From Melitaea cinxia (taxonomy: Eukaryota; Arthropoda; Insecta; Lepidoptera; Nymphalidae): a stretch of 64,000 nt of DNA. The stretch covers positions 9,476,501-9,540,500 of the forward strand of contig NC_059415.1 in assembly GCF_905220565.1 (NCBI RefSeq), given 5' to 3'. Made by a program: the position numbers and the translations under genes. This document shows positions 1 through 12,300 of the stretch, in pieces. A model generated the notes under the pieces. That model saw nothing but the letters and a program-made list of their open reading frames with translations, was not told where the DNA came from and made no database searches. How positions within the stretch are numbered: the first letter of the stretch is position 1; every line of letters starts with the position of its first letter.

Positions 1-2605
1 ATCATTAAACCTAAAAAATCGTCCTAGACAAAATTCATCGAATACACCTTTTAAAATAAATAGGTACGTGCTACACTTATCACTACTAGTTCATAACTTC
101 ATTTTTTTTTTTTCTTTAAATATTTCATTTGCACGAATTCTGTTAATAAAATAGTGTAAACTATATACGTAGAAACATCACATGTCAAAGGTCCTAGATC
201 GGTGTGAACGAAACGTAATCATTTCGTTAAATTAAGTCGCTCCTTCATAAAACACTAACTACACTTGTCTTCGCAACCACTTAGATTATTATAAACTCAT
301 TGTCGTTCTCAGTTGCCAATCATTGACTAGATAATAGATGATATAAGAAAATTTTAGTCATTTTAACACATTAATATAATATAAAAAATGGTCTAAATCA
401 CAAAAAAAAAAAATATTGTGAGTTATAATCACAAGTTTTCCTAATATATTGGAAAATCGAAATACTATCATAGTTCCAAATAAAACTTCATACATTTAAA
501 TGCATTTGAATTATGATAGATGACGTTTCCATGATACTGGTCTTTGGTAATTATAAGGGGATATCAGTATTTTTTTTGTAAGTTAGACCACTTATTCGAG
601 TCGTTTAAAACGTTTCTTTAAATTTTCGCTCACACCAAGCGAATTTTGGCAAGTAGAAGTCGTACTGGCCATATTAAAGACAGATTTAGATTAATACATA
701 TTAATATATTTAATATAAAATCCCAGGCAAGCACGATTAATAAATAACGCAAGGTATTAGATACGCATACGAACTAACCTACACACTTACTATTTCAAAT
801 AGAGTAACATACTTTTTTTATATTTAAATCGTGGTCTCTTATACCTGCTTCAGGATTTACGAATAACACTTTTTATAATTATTATTTATATAAGTAATAA
901 ATATTCGAGTTTTGTATGTAAATGCATTCATGTTCTAATTTTAAAAAGTGCAGTTCATTTCTTTTTTTATAAATTTAGTTGATATGATATTTTGTTTTAG
1001 GATTGCAACGACCCCTTTGGAATTTCATCTTTATTTAAAATAAATCGCAACGCGGCGAAAAAAGAAAGAAATACAATTTCGTTGAAAAAAAAAAATATAA
1101 CTTTTATAATCTGTAATTTTTCGTTAAATATTTTTTATTATCTGTACCGAGATTCTACGCTATATGTACTTTTTCCCCCTAAAACAGTAAAAGCGCGTGT
1201 TTTATTACTCCTAAACCGCGTTGCGTTTGTAAAGGCTCATTTAGAAAAATTGTTTTACGGTATAAAGAGCTTAAGTAGTCATAGAAAAGTTCGCTTTTGA
1301 AGCAGAGTTTTAAATGCTCTTTTTCCATAAATTGGCTGCATCAAATATCAAGATATTGTCAAAAGGTATGCGACGAATATAAAAAAGTATAAAATTTATT
1401 TTCTTTTACAAAAATTATTTTAGCTAGATTATAAAAATTTAAACGTAGCAGTGATCGTTATGGAGAATAAATGTAACATCACAGTAATTTAGTCTTGGTA
1501 TTAAATTACTTGACGCAGCCCATTTTTAACTATCCACATTTTAACGATCATTTTGGAGTGAAAGCCTTTCATAAAATAATATAATCCCTGTAATACTGTA
1601 AGCTTAGCGTCTTAGTACCTGTTCGTATATCAAATAACTATTCATTGTGCCTACGAACGATTTTCTGAAAACTATTTTAATATAGGAACCGAGCGTTGAA
1701 AAATTGTTAAGCGTTTATGCGTATTGTTATTATGACGTCACAATTATAGAATTTTACAGATATTAAAAGTTATGAAAAATATTTATAATTAAAAAAAGCA
1801 GATAGAGATTTCGAGTGTTAGTTTAAAAGTTGTTATGTTATATCAATAAAATTTCTCTAATATGTAGTCTCAATATAATAGAGATGGATATTTTTGTAAT
1901 AAATAACACCATCAAGGAATTATAGTTTGACTCATACATACATCTTGCTTGCAAAATCAGTTCAAAATTTCATTATACCTTTACAAGTAGCTCAGGTGTT
2001 CATAAATTTGATCAAAAAGAAGTAATTTGTTTTCAAAAACATTTAGATTATGTTATTTTAATGCATATTTATATAAAAGTTTTCGCTCCAAAATGAATAT
2101 AGCCTAGTTTTAATTTACCTAGATATAACGTAGCTAACGTAATGAAACCCATGAAATTGAAATATTTTTGAAGCACCCTATTGGATTCTTTCGCAGGGTA
2201 TTTTTAATAATTTAGGCATAAACCCTTCCATAATAAGAAACGTTTAGATTAGGAATAAAATTCTGCTTTTTATAAAAGGGCCCACTAGCTCTTAGGCCCC
2301 TTAAGATCAGGGACCCCGTACCAGAAACGTCTAGCTACGCTTTGCCTAGGTTTAGTCATAATTTAGTTGATAGGTCCAGTAGCTAAGTAGTGATATGGAT
2401 TTCTGCTGTGTACGATTCTGTTGTCATACCTAGAATTTTTCTGATAGAAATCGTTCCGTTGATTTACTTTCCTGTAGTTTTGTGTTCTACGGTGGTTGTT
2501 CTTTTCCTTGTCTGCCTGTTTGTTTGGTTTCTCGTCTTGTTTCGTATCGGGTTTCGATGGCTGGTTATTATCGGTGGTCGGTTTTTCCTGTAATTTTCAG
2601 ATATT
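1..2605. other. AT-rich region with no recognisable gene
   Basis: This is the downstream flank of MEIOC. It is AT-rich with many homopolymer runs. The short open frames have no recognisable protein character. A mixed GC block at 2277-2345 with GGGCCC and GGCCCC may be an old repeat. Confidence 0.5.
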
Positions 2606-2611
2606 AAGTTT

Positions 2612-2678
2612 TAATAACCTCTTTGGTAGTGCCCGTGTGTCAAAACACACGCGGTCGCGGGTTCGATTCGATGATTAA
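2612..2678 (+). repeat. tRNA-like SINE head fragment
   Basis: CTCTTTGGTAGTG followed about 30 nt later by GCGGGTTCGATTC resembles pol III boxes A and B. No complete tRNA fold is apparent, so I call it a degenerate SINE head. Confidence 0.35.
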
Positions 2679-2887
2679 CAAAATTACATAAACAATATTG
2701 CAATATGCTCAACATAAATTTAAAGTTTTATTAAAAAGAAATGAATAGCTAAAGATCAGGATTCAGTACAGGATTACATAGATGATAAAGATGTGTGGAC
2801 TTAGTAACGCTGTTAGTATTATTGTGTTAGTATTTCATGCAAGATATTACCAAATTTGTATAAAAACACATTATATATATTAAAAGA

Positions 2888-3053
2888 GTAACTTTAAACG
2901 TTGCTAAGCGCATAACTCGAGAATGGCTCGACGAATTCGGCTAATTTAATTTTTTTTTTTTTATGTTCTTAAAGCCCACAGAAGGTTTTAATACAAAAAA
3001 AAAATGTAATTTTTACTACTTTTGACAACAAAGTCTGTCCGGGCAGCTAGTTT
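2888..3053 (+). mobile_element. Nonautonomous Helitron-like repeat, copy 1
   Basis: The sequence runs from GTTGCTAAGCGCATAACTCG to GTCCGGGCAGCTAGT. Related copies lie at 9868-10045, 54622-54903, 57120-57273 and 62796-62940. The CTAG-T 3' end with a GC-rich stem before it fits Helitrons, and this type is common in Lepidoptera. Confidence 0.55.
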
Positions 3054-3075
3054 GAACATTAAGATATTTTTGATT

Positions 3076-3081
3076 TTTATT
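3076..3081 (-). terminator. Candidate poly(A) signal for MEIOC
   Basis: AATAAA is present on the minus strand about 135 nt past the MEIOC stop codon. In AT-rich DNA this hexamer is common by chance, so this is only a candidate. Confidence 0.3.
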
Positions 3082-3215
3082 GGAAATTAATTAATGAAAA
3101 TAATAATAATAAAGTGTCACTTGTTGATTCAATCTAATGCCTCTATTTTATAGAATTCCATTTAATTATAACAACACATCTAAACTCGCAGCTACAGATA
3201 TAATACTCGTAGTAT

Positions 3216-3329
3216 TTAATCATTTACCTCTTTTTGTTCGTGTGGTTTAGAAGTACTCGTATTTGAATTATCTTGAGGGGCTTGCTTTGGAGAAGCCATC
3301 TGTTTTGGTAACGGTGGGGAATTTTCATT
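3216..3329 (-). CDS. MEIOC: MEIOC exon 9, terminal exon (residues 668-704)
   Basis: The acceptor is TTTTTCTCAACAG. The phase-0 frame reads NENSPPLPKQMASPK, then a polar tail, and stops at TAA (3218-3216). An internal GAG/GTAAAT could act as a donor to a further exon outside the window, but the in-frame stop follows within four codons, so I treat this as the last exon. Confidence 0.65.
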   Translation of the reverse strand, partial: NENSPPLPKQMASPKQAPQDNSNTSTSKPHEQKEVND

Positions 3330-6300
3330 CTGTTGAGAAAAATATTAAAAAATGATGACACGAATTATTAATTTAATTAAATAAGAAAATAAATGTTTTA
3401 TAAAATTCACACATTGTCGGTTCATAAGATAAACGGATTAATTCTTGTGTTATAGGTAGTAACAGACTGTTATAGTTAAATATTTTTTTATAAATATAAA
3501 AAACCGTGAGCGTGAGGTCGCACCACATGGCGCAGCGGGCTGTCGCACGGCGCCTTCACCGCGAGTGTCAGTAGAGAGAGGGAGAGTCTCACCGGAGCGG
3601 CGTGCGGCGCCAGCGCCACGGTGAGCGTGAGGTCGCACCACATGGCGCAGCGGGCTGTCGCACGGCGCCTTCACCGCGAGTGTCAGTAGAGAGAGGGAGA
3701 GTCTCACCGGAGCGGCGTGCGGCGCCAGCGCCACGGTGAGCGTGAGGTCGCACCACATGGCGCAGCGGGCTGTCGCACGGCGCCTTCACCGCGAGTGTCA
3801 GTAGAGAGAGGGAGAGTCTCACCGGAGCGGCGTGCGGCGCCAGCGCCACGGTGAGCGTGAGGTCGCACCACATGGCGCAGCGGGCTGTCGCACGGCGCCT
3901 TCACCGCGAGTGTCAGTAGAGAGAGGGAGAGTCTCACCGGAGCGGCGTGCGGCGCCAGCGCCACGGTGAGCGTGAGGTCGCACCACATGGCGCAGCGGGC
4001 TGTCGCACGGCGCCTTCACCGCGAGTGTCAGTAGAGAGAGGGAGAGTCTCACCGGAGCGGCGTGCGGCGCCAGCGCCACGGTGAGCGTGAGGTCGCACCA
4101 CATGGCGCAGCGGGCTGTCGCACGGCGCCTTCACCGCGAGTGTCAGTAGAGAGAGGGAGAGTCTCACCGGAGCGGCGTGCGGCGCCAGCGCCACGGTGAG
4201 CGTGAGGTCGCACCACATGGCGCAGCGGGCTGTCGCACGGCGCCTTCACCGCGAGTGTCAGTAGAGAGAGGGAGAGTCTCACCGGAGCGGCGTGCGGCGC
4301 CAGCGCCACGGTGAGCGTGAGGTCGCACCACATGGCGCAGCGGGCTGTCGCACGGCGCCTTCACCGCGAGTGTCAGTAGAGAGAGGGAGAGTCTCACCGG
4401 AGCGGCGTGCGGCGCCAGCGCCACGGTGAGCGTGAGGTCGCACCACATGGCGCAGCGGGCTGTCGCACGGCGCCTTCACCGCGAGTGTCAGTAGAGAGAG
4501 GGAGAGTCTCACCGGAGCGGCGTGCGGCGCCAGCGCCACGGTGAGCGTGAGGTCGCACCACATGGCGCAGCGGGCTGTCGCACGGCGCCTTCACCGCGAG
4601 TGTCAGTAGAGAGAGGGAGAGTCTCACCGGAGCGGCGTGCGGCGCCAGCGCCACGGTGAGCGTGAGGTCGCACCACATGGCGCAGCGGGCTGTCGCACGG
4701 CGCCTTCACCGCGAGTGTCAGTAGAGAGAGGGAGAGTCTCACCGGAGCGGCGTGCGGCGCCAGCGCCACGGTGAGCGTGAGGTCGCACCACATGGCGCAG
4801 CGGGCTGTCGCACGGCGCCTTCACCGCGAGTGTCAGTAGAGAGAGGGAGAGTCTCACCGGAGCGGCGTGCGGCGCCAGCGCCACGGTGAGCGTGAGGTCG
4901 CACCACATGGCGCAGCGGGCTGTCGCACGGCGCCTTCACCGCGAGTGTCAGTAGAGAGAGGGAGAGTCTCACCGGAGCGGCGTGCGGCGCCAGCGCCACG
5001 GTGAGCGTGAGGTCGCACCACATGGCGCAGCGGGCTGTCGCACGGCGCCTTCACCGCGAGTGTCAGTAGAGAGAGGGAGAGTCTCACCGGAGCGGCGTGC
5101 GGCGCCAGCGCCACGGTGAGCGTGAGGTCGCACCACATGGCGCAGCGGGCTGTCGCACGGCGCCTTCACCGCGAGTGTCAGTAGAGAGAGGGAGAGTCTC
5201 ACCGGAGCGGCGTGCGGCGCCAGCGCCACGGTGAGCGTGAGGTCGCACCACATGGCGCAGCGGGCTGTCGCACGGCGCCTTCACCGCGAGTGTCAGTAGA
5301 GAGAGGGAGAGTCTCACCGGAGCGGCGTGCGGCGCCAGCGCCACGGTGAGCGTGAGGTCGCACCACATGGCGCAGCGGGCTGTCGCACGGCGCCTTCACC
5401 GCGAGTGTCAGTAGAGAGAGGGAGAGTCTCACCGGAGCGGCGTGCGGCGCCAGCGCCACGGTGAGCGTGAGGTCGCACCACATGGCGCAGCGGGCTGTCG
5501 CACGGCGCCTTCACCGCGAGTGTCAGTAGAGAGAGGGAGAGTCTCACCGGAGCGGCGTGCGGCGCCAGCGCCACGGTGAGCGTGAGGTCGCACCACATGG
5601 CGCAGCGGGCTGTCGCACGGCGCCTTCACCGCGAGTGTCAGTAGAGAGAGGGAGAGTCTCACCGGAGCGGCGTGCGGCGCCAGCGCCACGGTGAGCGTGA
5701 GGTCGCACCACATGGCGCAGCGGGCTGTCGCACGGCGCCTTCACCGCGAGTGTCAGTAGAGAGAGGGAGAGTCTCACCGGAGCGGCGTGCGGCGCCAGCG
5801 CCACGGTGAGCGTGAGGTCGCACCACATGGCGCAGCGGGCTGTCGCACGGCGCCTTCACCGCGAGTGTCAGTAGAGAGAGGGAGAGTCTCACCGGAGCGG
5901 CGTGCGGCGCCAGCGCCACGGTGAGCGTGAGGTCGCACCACATGGCGCAGCGGGCTGTCGCACGGCGCCTTCACCGCGAGTGTCAGTAGAGAGAGGGAGA
6001 GTCTCACCGGAGCGGCGTGCGGCGCCAGCGCCACGGTGAGCGTGAGGTCGCACCACATGGCGCAGCGGGCTGTCGCACGGCGCCTTCACCGCGAGTGTCA
6101 GTAGAGAGAGGGAGAGTCTCACCGGAGCGGCGTGCGGCGCCAGCGCCACGGTGAGCGTGAGGTCGCACCACATGGCGCAGCGGGCTGTCGCACGGCGCCT
6201 TCACCGCGAGTGTCAGTAGAGAGAGGGAGAGTCTCACCGGAGCGGCGTGCGGCGCCAGCGCCACGGTGAGCGTGAGGTCGCACCACATGGCGCAGCGGGC

Positions 6301-9300
6301 TGTCGCACGGCGCCTTCACCGCGAGTGTCAGTAGAGAGAGGGAGAGTCTCACCGGAGCGGCGTGCGGCGCCAGCGCCACGGTGAGCGTGAGGTCGCACCA
6401 CATGGCGCAGCGGGCTGTCGCACGGCGCCTTCACCGCGAGTGTCAGTAGAGAGAGGGAGAGTCTCACCGGAGCGGCGTGCGGCGCCAGCGCCACGGTGAG
6501 CGTGAGGTCGCACCACATGGCGCAGCGGGCTGTCGCACGGCGCCTTCACCGCGAGTGTCAGTAGAGAGAGGGAGAGTCTCACCGGAGCGGCGTGCGGCGC
6601 CAGCGCCACGGTGAGCGTGAGGTCGCACCACATGGCGCAGCGGGCTGTCGCACGGCGCCTTCACCGCGAGTGTCAGTAGAGAGAGGGAGAGTCTCACCGG
6701 AGCGGCGTGCGGCGCCAGCGCCACGGTGAGCGTGAGGTCGCACCACATGGCGCAGCGGGCTGTCGCACGGCGCCTTCACCGCGAGTGTCAGTAGAGAGAG
6801 GGAGAGTCTCACCGGAGCGGCGTGCGGCGCCAGCGCCACGGTGAGCGTGAGGTCGCACCACATGGCGCAGCGGGCTGTCGCACGGCGCCTTCACCGCGAG
6901 TGTCAGTAGAGAGAGGGAGAGTCTCACCGGAGCGGCGTGCGGCGCCAGCGCCACGGTGAGCGTGAGGTCGCACCACATGGCGCAGCGGGCTGTCGCACGG
7001 CGCCTTCACCGCGAGTGTCAGTAGAGAGAGGGAGAGTCTCACCGGAGCGGCGTGCGGCGCCAGCGCCACGGTGAGCGTGAGGTCGCACCACATGGCGCAG
7101 CGGGCTGTCGCACGGCGCCTTCACCGCGAGTGTCAGTAGAGAGAGGGAGAGTCTCACCGGAGCGGCGTGCGGCGCCAGCGCCACGGTGAGCGTGAGGTCG
7201 CACCACATGGCGCAGCGGGCTGTCGCACGGCGCCTTCACCGCGAGTGTCAGTAGAGAGAGGGAGAGTCTCACCGGAGCGGCGTGCGGCGCCAGCGCCACG
7301 GTGAGCGTGAGGTCGCACCACATGGCGCAGCGGGCTGTCGCACGGCGCCTTCACCGCGAGTGTCAGTAGAGAGAGGGAGAGTCTCACCGGAGCGGCGTGC
7401 GGCGCCAGCGCCACGGTGAGCGTGAGGTCGCACCACATGGCGCAGCGGGCTGTCGCACGGCGCCTTCACCGCGAGTGTCAGTAGAGAGAGGGAGAGTCTC
7501 ACCGGAGCGGCGTGCGGCGCCAGCGCCACGGTGAGCGTGAGGTCGCACCACATGGCGCAGCGGGCTGTCGCACGGCGCCTTCACCGCGAGTGTCAGTAGA
7601 GAGAGGGAGAGTCTCACCGGAGCGGCGTGCGGCGCCAGCGCCACGGTGAGCGTGAGGTCGCACCACATGGCGCAGCGGGCTGTCGCACGGCGCCTTCACC
7701 GCGAGTGTCAGTAGAGAGAGGGAGAGTCTCACCGGAGCGGCGTGCGGCGCCAGCGCCACGGTGAGCGTGAGGTCGCACCACATGGCGCAGCGGGCTGTCG
7801 CACGGCGCCTTCACCGCGAGTGTCAGTAGAGAGAGGGAGAGTCTCACCGGAGCGGCGTGCGGCGCCAGCGCCACGGTGAGCGTGAGGTCGCACCACATGG
7901 CGCAGCGGGCTGTCGCACGGCGCCTTCACCGCGAGTGTCAGTAGAGAGAGGGAGAGTCTCACCGGAGCGGCGTGCGGCGCCAGCGCCACGGTGAGCGTGA
8001 GGTCGCACCACATGGCGCAGCGGGCTGTCGCACGGCGCCTTCACCGCGAGTGTCAGTAGAGAGAGGGAGAGTCTCACCGGAGCGGCGTGCGGCGCCAGCG
8101 CCACGGTGAGCGTGAGGTCGCACCACATGGCGCAGCGGGCGCGCCGCGCGCTGTCACAAAGCGCCTTCACCGCCTCCGCCAGCTGCAAAATCGCTGCAGA
8201 AAGACATCAGAGATTAATGCGTGACCATTTTGTTTTCCGTCAGTTTCTAATATAGGTCTTATCGGGTTGATTTCGTTGCATTAGTTTTTACTTTACGTTA
8301 GGTCGAGTAGCACAATCAGGGCAGGTCGTTAACGCGGGTGGGAATGTGCCGGCGGCACTGCACGCAAGCACTCACGGTCGGGGCGCACGAAGCGCGCGTG
8401 CGGGCCGGCCACGTGCGGCGCCAGCTCGCGCCGCCGCGCCGCCTGCACGCCGGCCACCGCGCTGCGCCACGCCAGCATCGCGCTCTCCACCTCGCTGTGT
8501 GGCGCGCTGCGAGCACGTTCAATCATGTATAATCTTGTCTTTGGAAAAATCGTTAGATTACGGGTAGATCAGACATGTGTTAGGTAGTCGATAGGTGTGA
8601 ACGTAGACGGGGCTACCTAAGTGGTTAATAGACTTAAGCCTAGAGCCCCGTGGAAACAGAGTCCGTCAGTTATAAAATTGGCAACCCTGAGATCGGCCCG
8701 TGTTCTATTATTGTTCTATCTATCTATCAAACGAAACAGGGAATTTCCCTGTTGCTTGTCTTTGGTCTGTGTGTTTTTAAAAGAATATTAAAATTGATTT
8801 TTATCACATCCACATGTAAGGACTTGACAACTTCTCCTTGGTGAGCAAATAAACTGCGCACTGACGTCTGAATCGACGTCGGTAAAGAGTGTTTTATGCA
8901 GATGTTGTTTATTAATGCAGTCCATATTTTTTTGAGTCCACCGCAATCCTAAACGTCTAAGCACCAACCCTCAGCATTGACGAACCATATGTTTGACTGC
9001 CAATGCTGAAGATCAGCGTTCTGTCAGAACGACTCTAAAATTAGTCTTAAAATCCCCTGGTAATAATAACCATCATCATAAGAATTTAATTTATCGTTAG
9101 AATTTCATTGCTCAAAGTAAGCTTCACTTATCAACTTCCATACAACTGTAATATCAGTTGGCGTCAAGTCATTTTCCAGATAATTTTAAAAAGCATTTAG
9201 AATGACTTTTCAGGATCAATTATACTTTTACACCTAATTAGCCAACTACTTACAATTTGCAAAGGAAAGTTTAAAACATTTTTAGATCGGTATTTAATAC

Positions 9301-12300
9301 ATACTAAACTTACATTTCTGATAAATTCTTGACGTCCTCTCTCCAGCTGCTCGGGTCAAAAGTAGCGGGATCGACTTCTTTTTCAGCTACATTGTCCTGA
9401 CCCCGCTTTAATACTGTGATCTTGCTGTCTTCTTTATTTGGTTTCTTGTTTTGAGCCACGCATACACTCGCTCGAAGTGTTTCCATCTTGCCCATTAGTG
9501 TTAATACCTGTGAAATAAGTTAAAAGGCATTTCATGACGTTTTCATCTAAAATCCCAGTTATCAAGTTCTAAGCTTCCTAAATTAATTTTAAGCTCTACT
9601 ATAAGAACAAACATCATAATAAATCCTATATATTGTCGGTGATACTGCAATATCGCGTAAAAAACGGTGGAAAGAAGGTCGTAAGTACACAGTGACGAAT
9701 TTTACAGGTGGAAAAAAATTAATATTTTTTTTATTTCTACGTCTTTAGTCGACTGAACTACAACAACATTACAAATTGACGAACATTACCTCCTCTTATC
9801 ATTATTTAGTCGTTAAACCTTTTATTTATTAATTTGTGGGTTAAAATATTAAAAATTTATCAATAACTAGCTGCCCGGACAGATTTCGTTCTATCAAAAG
9901 TTAATAGTAAAAATTTTTTTTTTTTTTTTTTGAATTAAAACCTTCCGTGGACCTCAAGGAACATACAAAAAAAAATAGCCGAATTGGTCGAGTTATTCTC
10001 GAGCTATGCGCTTAGCAGCATTCATTTTTATTTATATAGATAGATAATCAATTCTGCGACTTACGCGTAATTTTTAAAAGGATTGACTAAAAGATTATAC
10101 AATGAATTTCATCATCTATAAGAATATTTTTTACAGTTAACATTCTGAGAACACAGTGTAGCAACCAGAACAGAGCATCACAGAGCCATGAGTTTTGATA
10201 CATTAATCAGTTTTGACTTCTCTTATTTGAAACATTTTTATCAGACAAAGCATTCAGCTGACCTCATAGGAGGATGCCAACTGCTATCAATAGCCTTTAC
10301 GCACGAAATCTTTTTTTTGTAGTTACGCGGTATTGTTGTATCACCGACGATAAGTAACTTGAAAGAATATTAGATATCATAATTCAAGCAGCACGGTGAG
10401 TTAGACTACATTAACTCATCATAGGAGATTGATTTGCTAAACTGTGGTATATCTGTGTCGTGGCCGTATTATGAACACAAAAATATTTCATGAAATGCGA
10501 CCATTTCAAGATATGACCAATTTTACGACATGGCCACGACATCTATACGGTGATATAGTACAATAGAACAATGTAAATTCTTAAACGACAAAATATTAAC
10601 TATAGTCTGTTCAACGAGCCCAGATACTAAATGTAAACAAACCGAATGCGAGGTCAATTACCTATGCAGGGTTTTGTAACCTTTAATAAATAAAAACTAC
10701 ACAAATTTTTAAAATGTGAAATATATTTATATTTTGATGATTACTTTATTAAATATAATTATGTATATGAGATTTAATACTTCTTAAATAATAATTATCA
10801 AAACATAGATTTATTTAACATTTTAATTTAAAGTTTAAGTATAGTTTAAAATAATATTAGTTTATTAGTTTAATTTTAAGTTTAGGATATTAGGGACAAA
10901 TGAAATATTAATGATTATTATGACTAAAATATTTATTATGTATTAAAAAAAAATTAGAATTTTCAGAATCTGTTGATTCTAAATCGGAATCTGTAACATT
11001 TATTAGAAACGTTTTTTCCGTTACACTGTCAACTATATGGTCTAATTGGCTAAACTTTTCCTCTTCTTTTTTAACGTGGTCTACACATTTCTGCCATTTT
11101 TCTGGTGTTACTTGTTCAATGGCTTCATTTAATAACTCCTTTACTTTCTTCAATTCAAAAGTTGTATTATTTTTGGCAATATATCCTTTTATATCGGCCC
11201 AAATTAATTCGATAGGATTTAGTTCAGCATGGTAAGGAGGTAGCCCTAAAATTTCTACTTCGTGTTGCTTGGCTAATTCATCTATAGCATACTTTTGATA
11301 CAAGATTTTTACATCTTTAACTTTACTTAACAGCTCTAGCTTTATGTCATTTTCAGTAAAACTGATATTTTTGTTTGTCAGCCACTGCTGAATATCAGCT
11401 TTCAGCCAATTTGAATTTGGCATCTTTTCTTGACGCCTTGAGTGATAGGGTGCATTGTCCATAACCACCACTGCATTGTCCATAACCACCACTGCATTGT
11501 CACCTAATTTAGGCAATACCTCCTCAAACCATTTTTCAAAATGCGCAGCGTCCATAGACTCGTGGTAGTCACCGCTGTTTTTCGATTCAAAAATCCAGCC
11601 AGCACCTTCTAAAAACCCATCCTCGTTTCCAATGTGTACTACAATCAATCGTCGACCCTTTGACGTAGGATTTTTTATCCCAGTACTGAGGCCATCCAAA
11701 AATGCCTGACGTTTGGACTTTACGGTGGGATCCACCCAAGTCTTATTGACGGTGTGACTTGAAAAGAATAAAAAAAAAATTAAAGGGCAAAGTTTTAGTA
11801 TTCTTAGTGTAATCATTTTATAAGCACTACTGTTTAGACACTGAAGTTATATCGTAAAGCCGTCCTACATCGAGTTCGACTTTTCCTATATTATATCGAA
11901 CTAGCTATTTCCCACAGCTTCGTCCACGTGAATTTCGAAGTATTAAAAATGTTATCTTAGCTGATGCCTACGTTATTTGAGCTGTCAATATGCTAAATTT
12001 CAACTCGATAGGTCCAGTGGTTTGAGCTGTGCACTAGTAGATCAGTCAGTCAGCCACCTTTGCTTTTTATTATATTGTATAAACTGTTGAATGGTCTGAT
12101 GAATGTAATTATAGGTAATATGGGTAATTCAATAAGTAATAGTGGCCTTAAAAGATCGTAGTAATTAATATCAATAATAATACATACATAATCGAGACGT
12201 CAATTTTAATACCCTTTTGTTTTTTTTTTAAGTCAGTTAAAATATTGGACCTAGATATAATGAAAATTTTCACTTAATTTACTTACCCACGTTTACCCAT

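Noticed and set aside
3506..8105. CRISPR-like array
   Set aside because: The units are contiguous with no variable spacers and are derived from a eukaryotic exon.
3450..8188. Forty overlapping 94-residue minus-strand open frames
   Set aside because: They are the same 115-bp unit read across three frames, each ending at the same stop. The frame shifts by one base per unit and no start or splice signal supports translation.
8316..8567. Plus-strand Arg/Ala-rich open frames
   Set aside because: They are antisense to the GC-rich MEIOC exon 7. The minus-strand frame has matching splice phases and family motifs.
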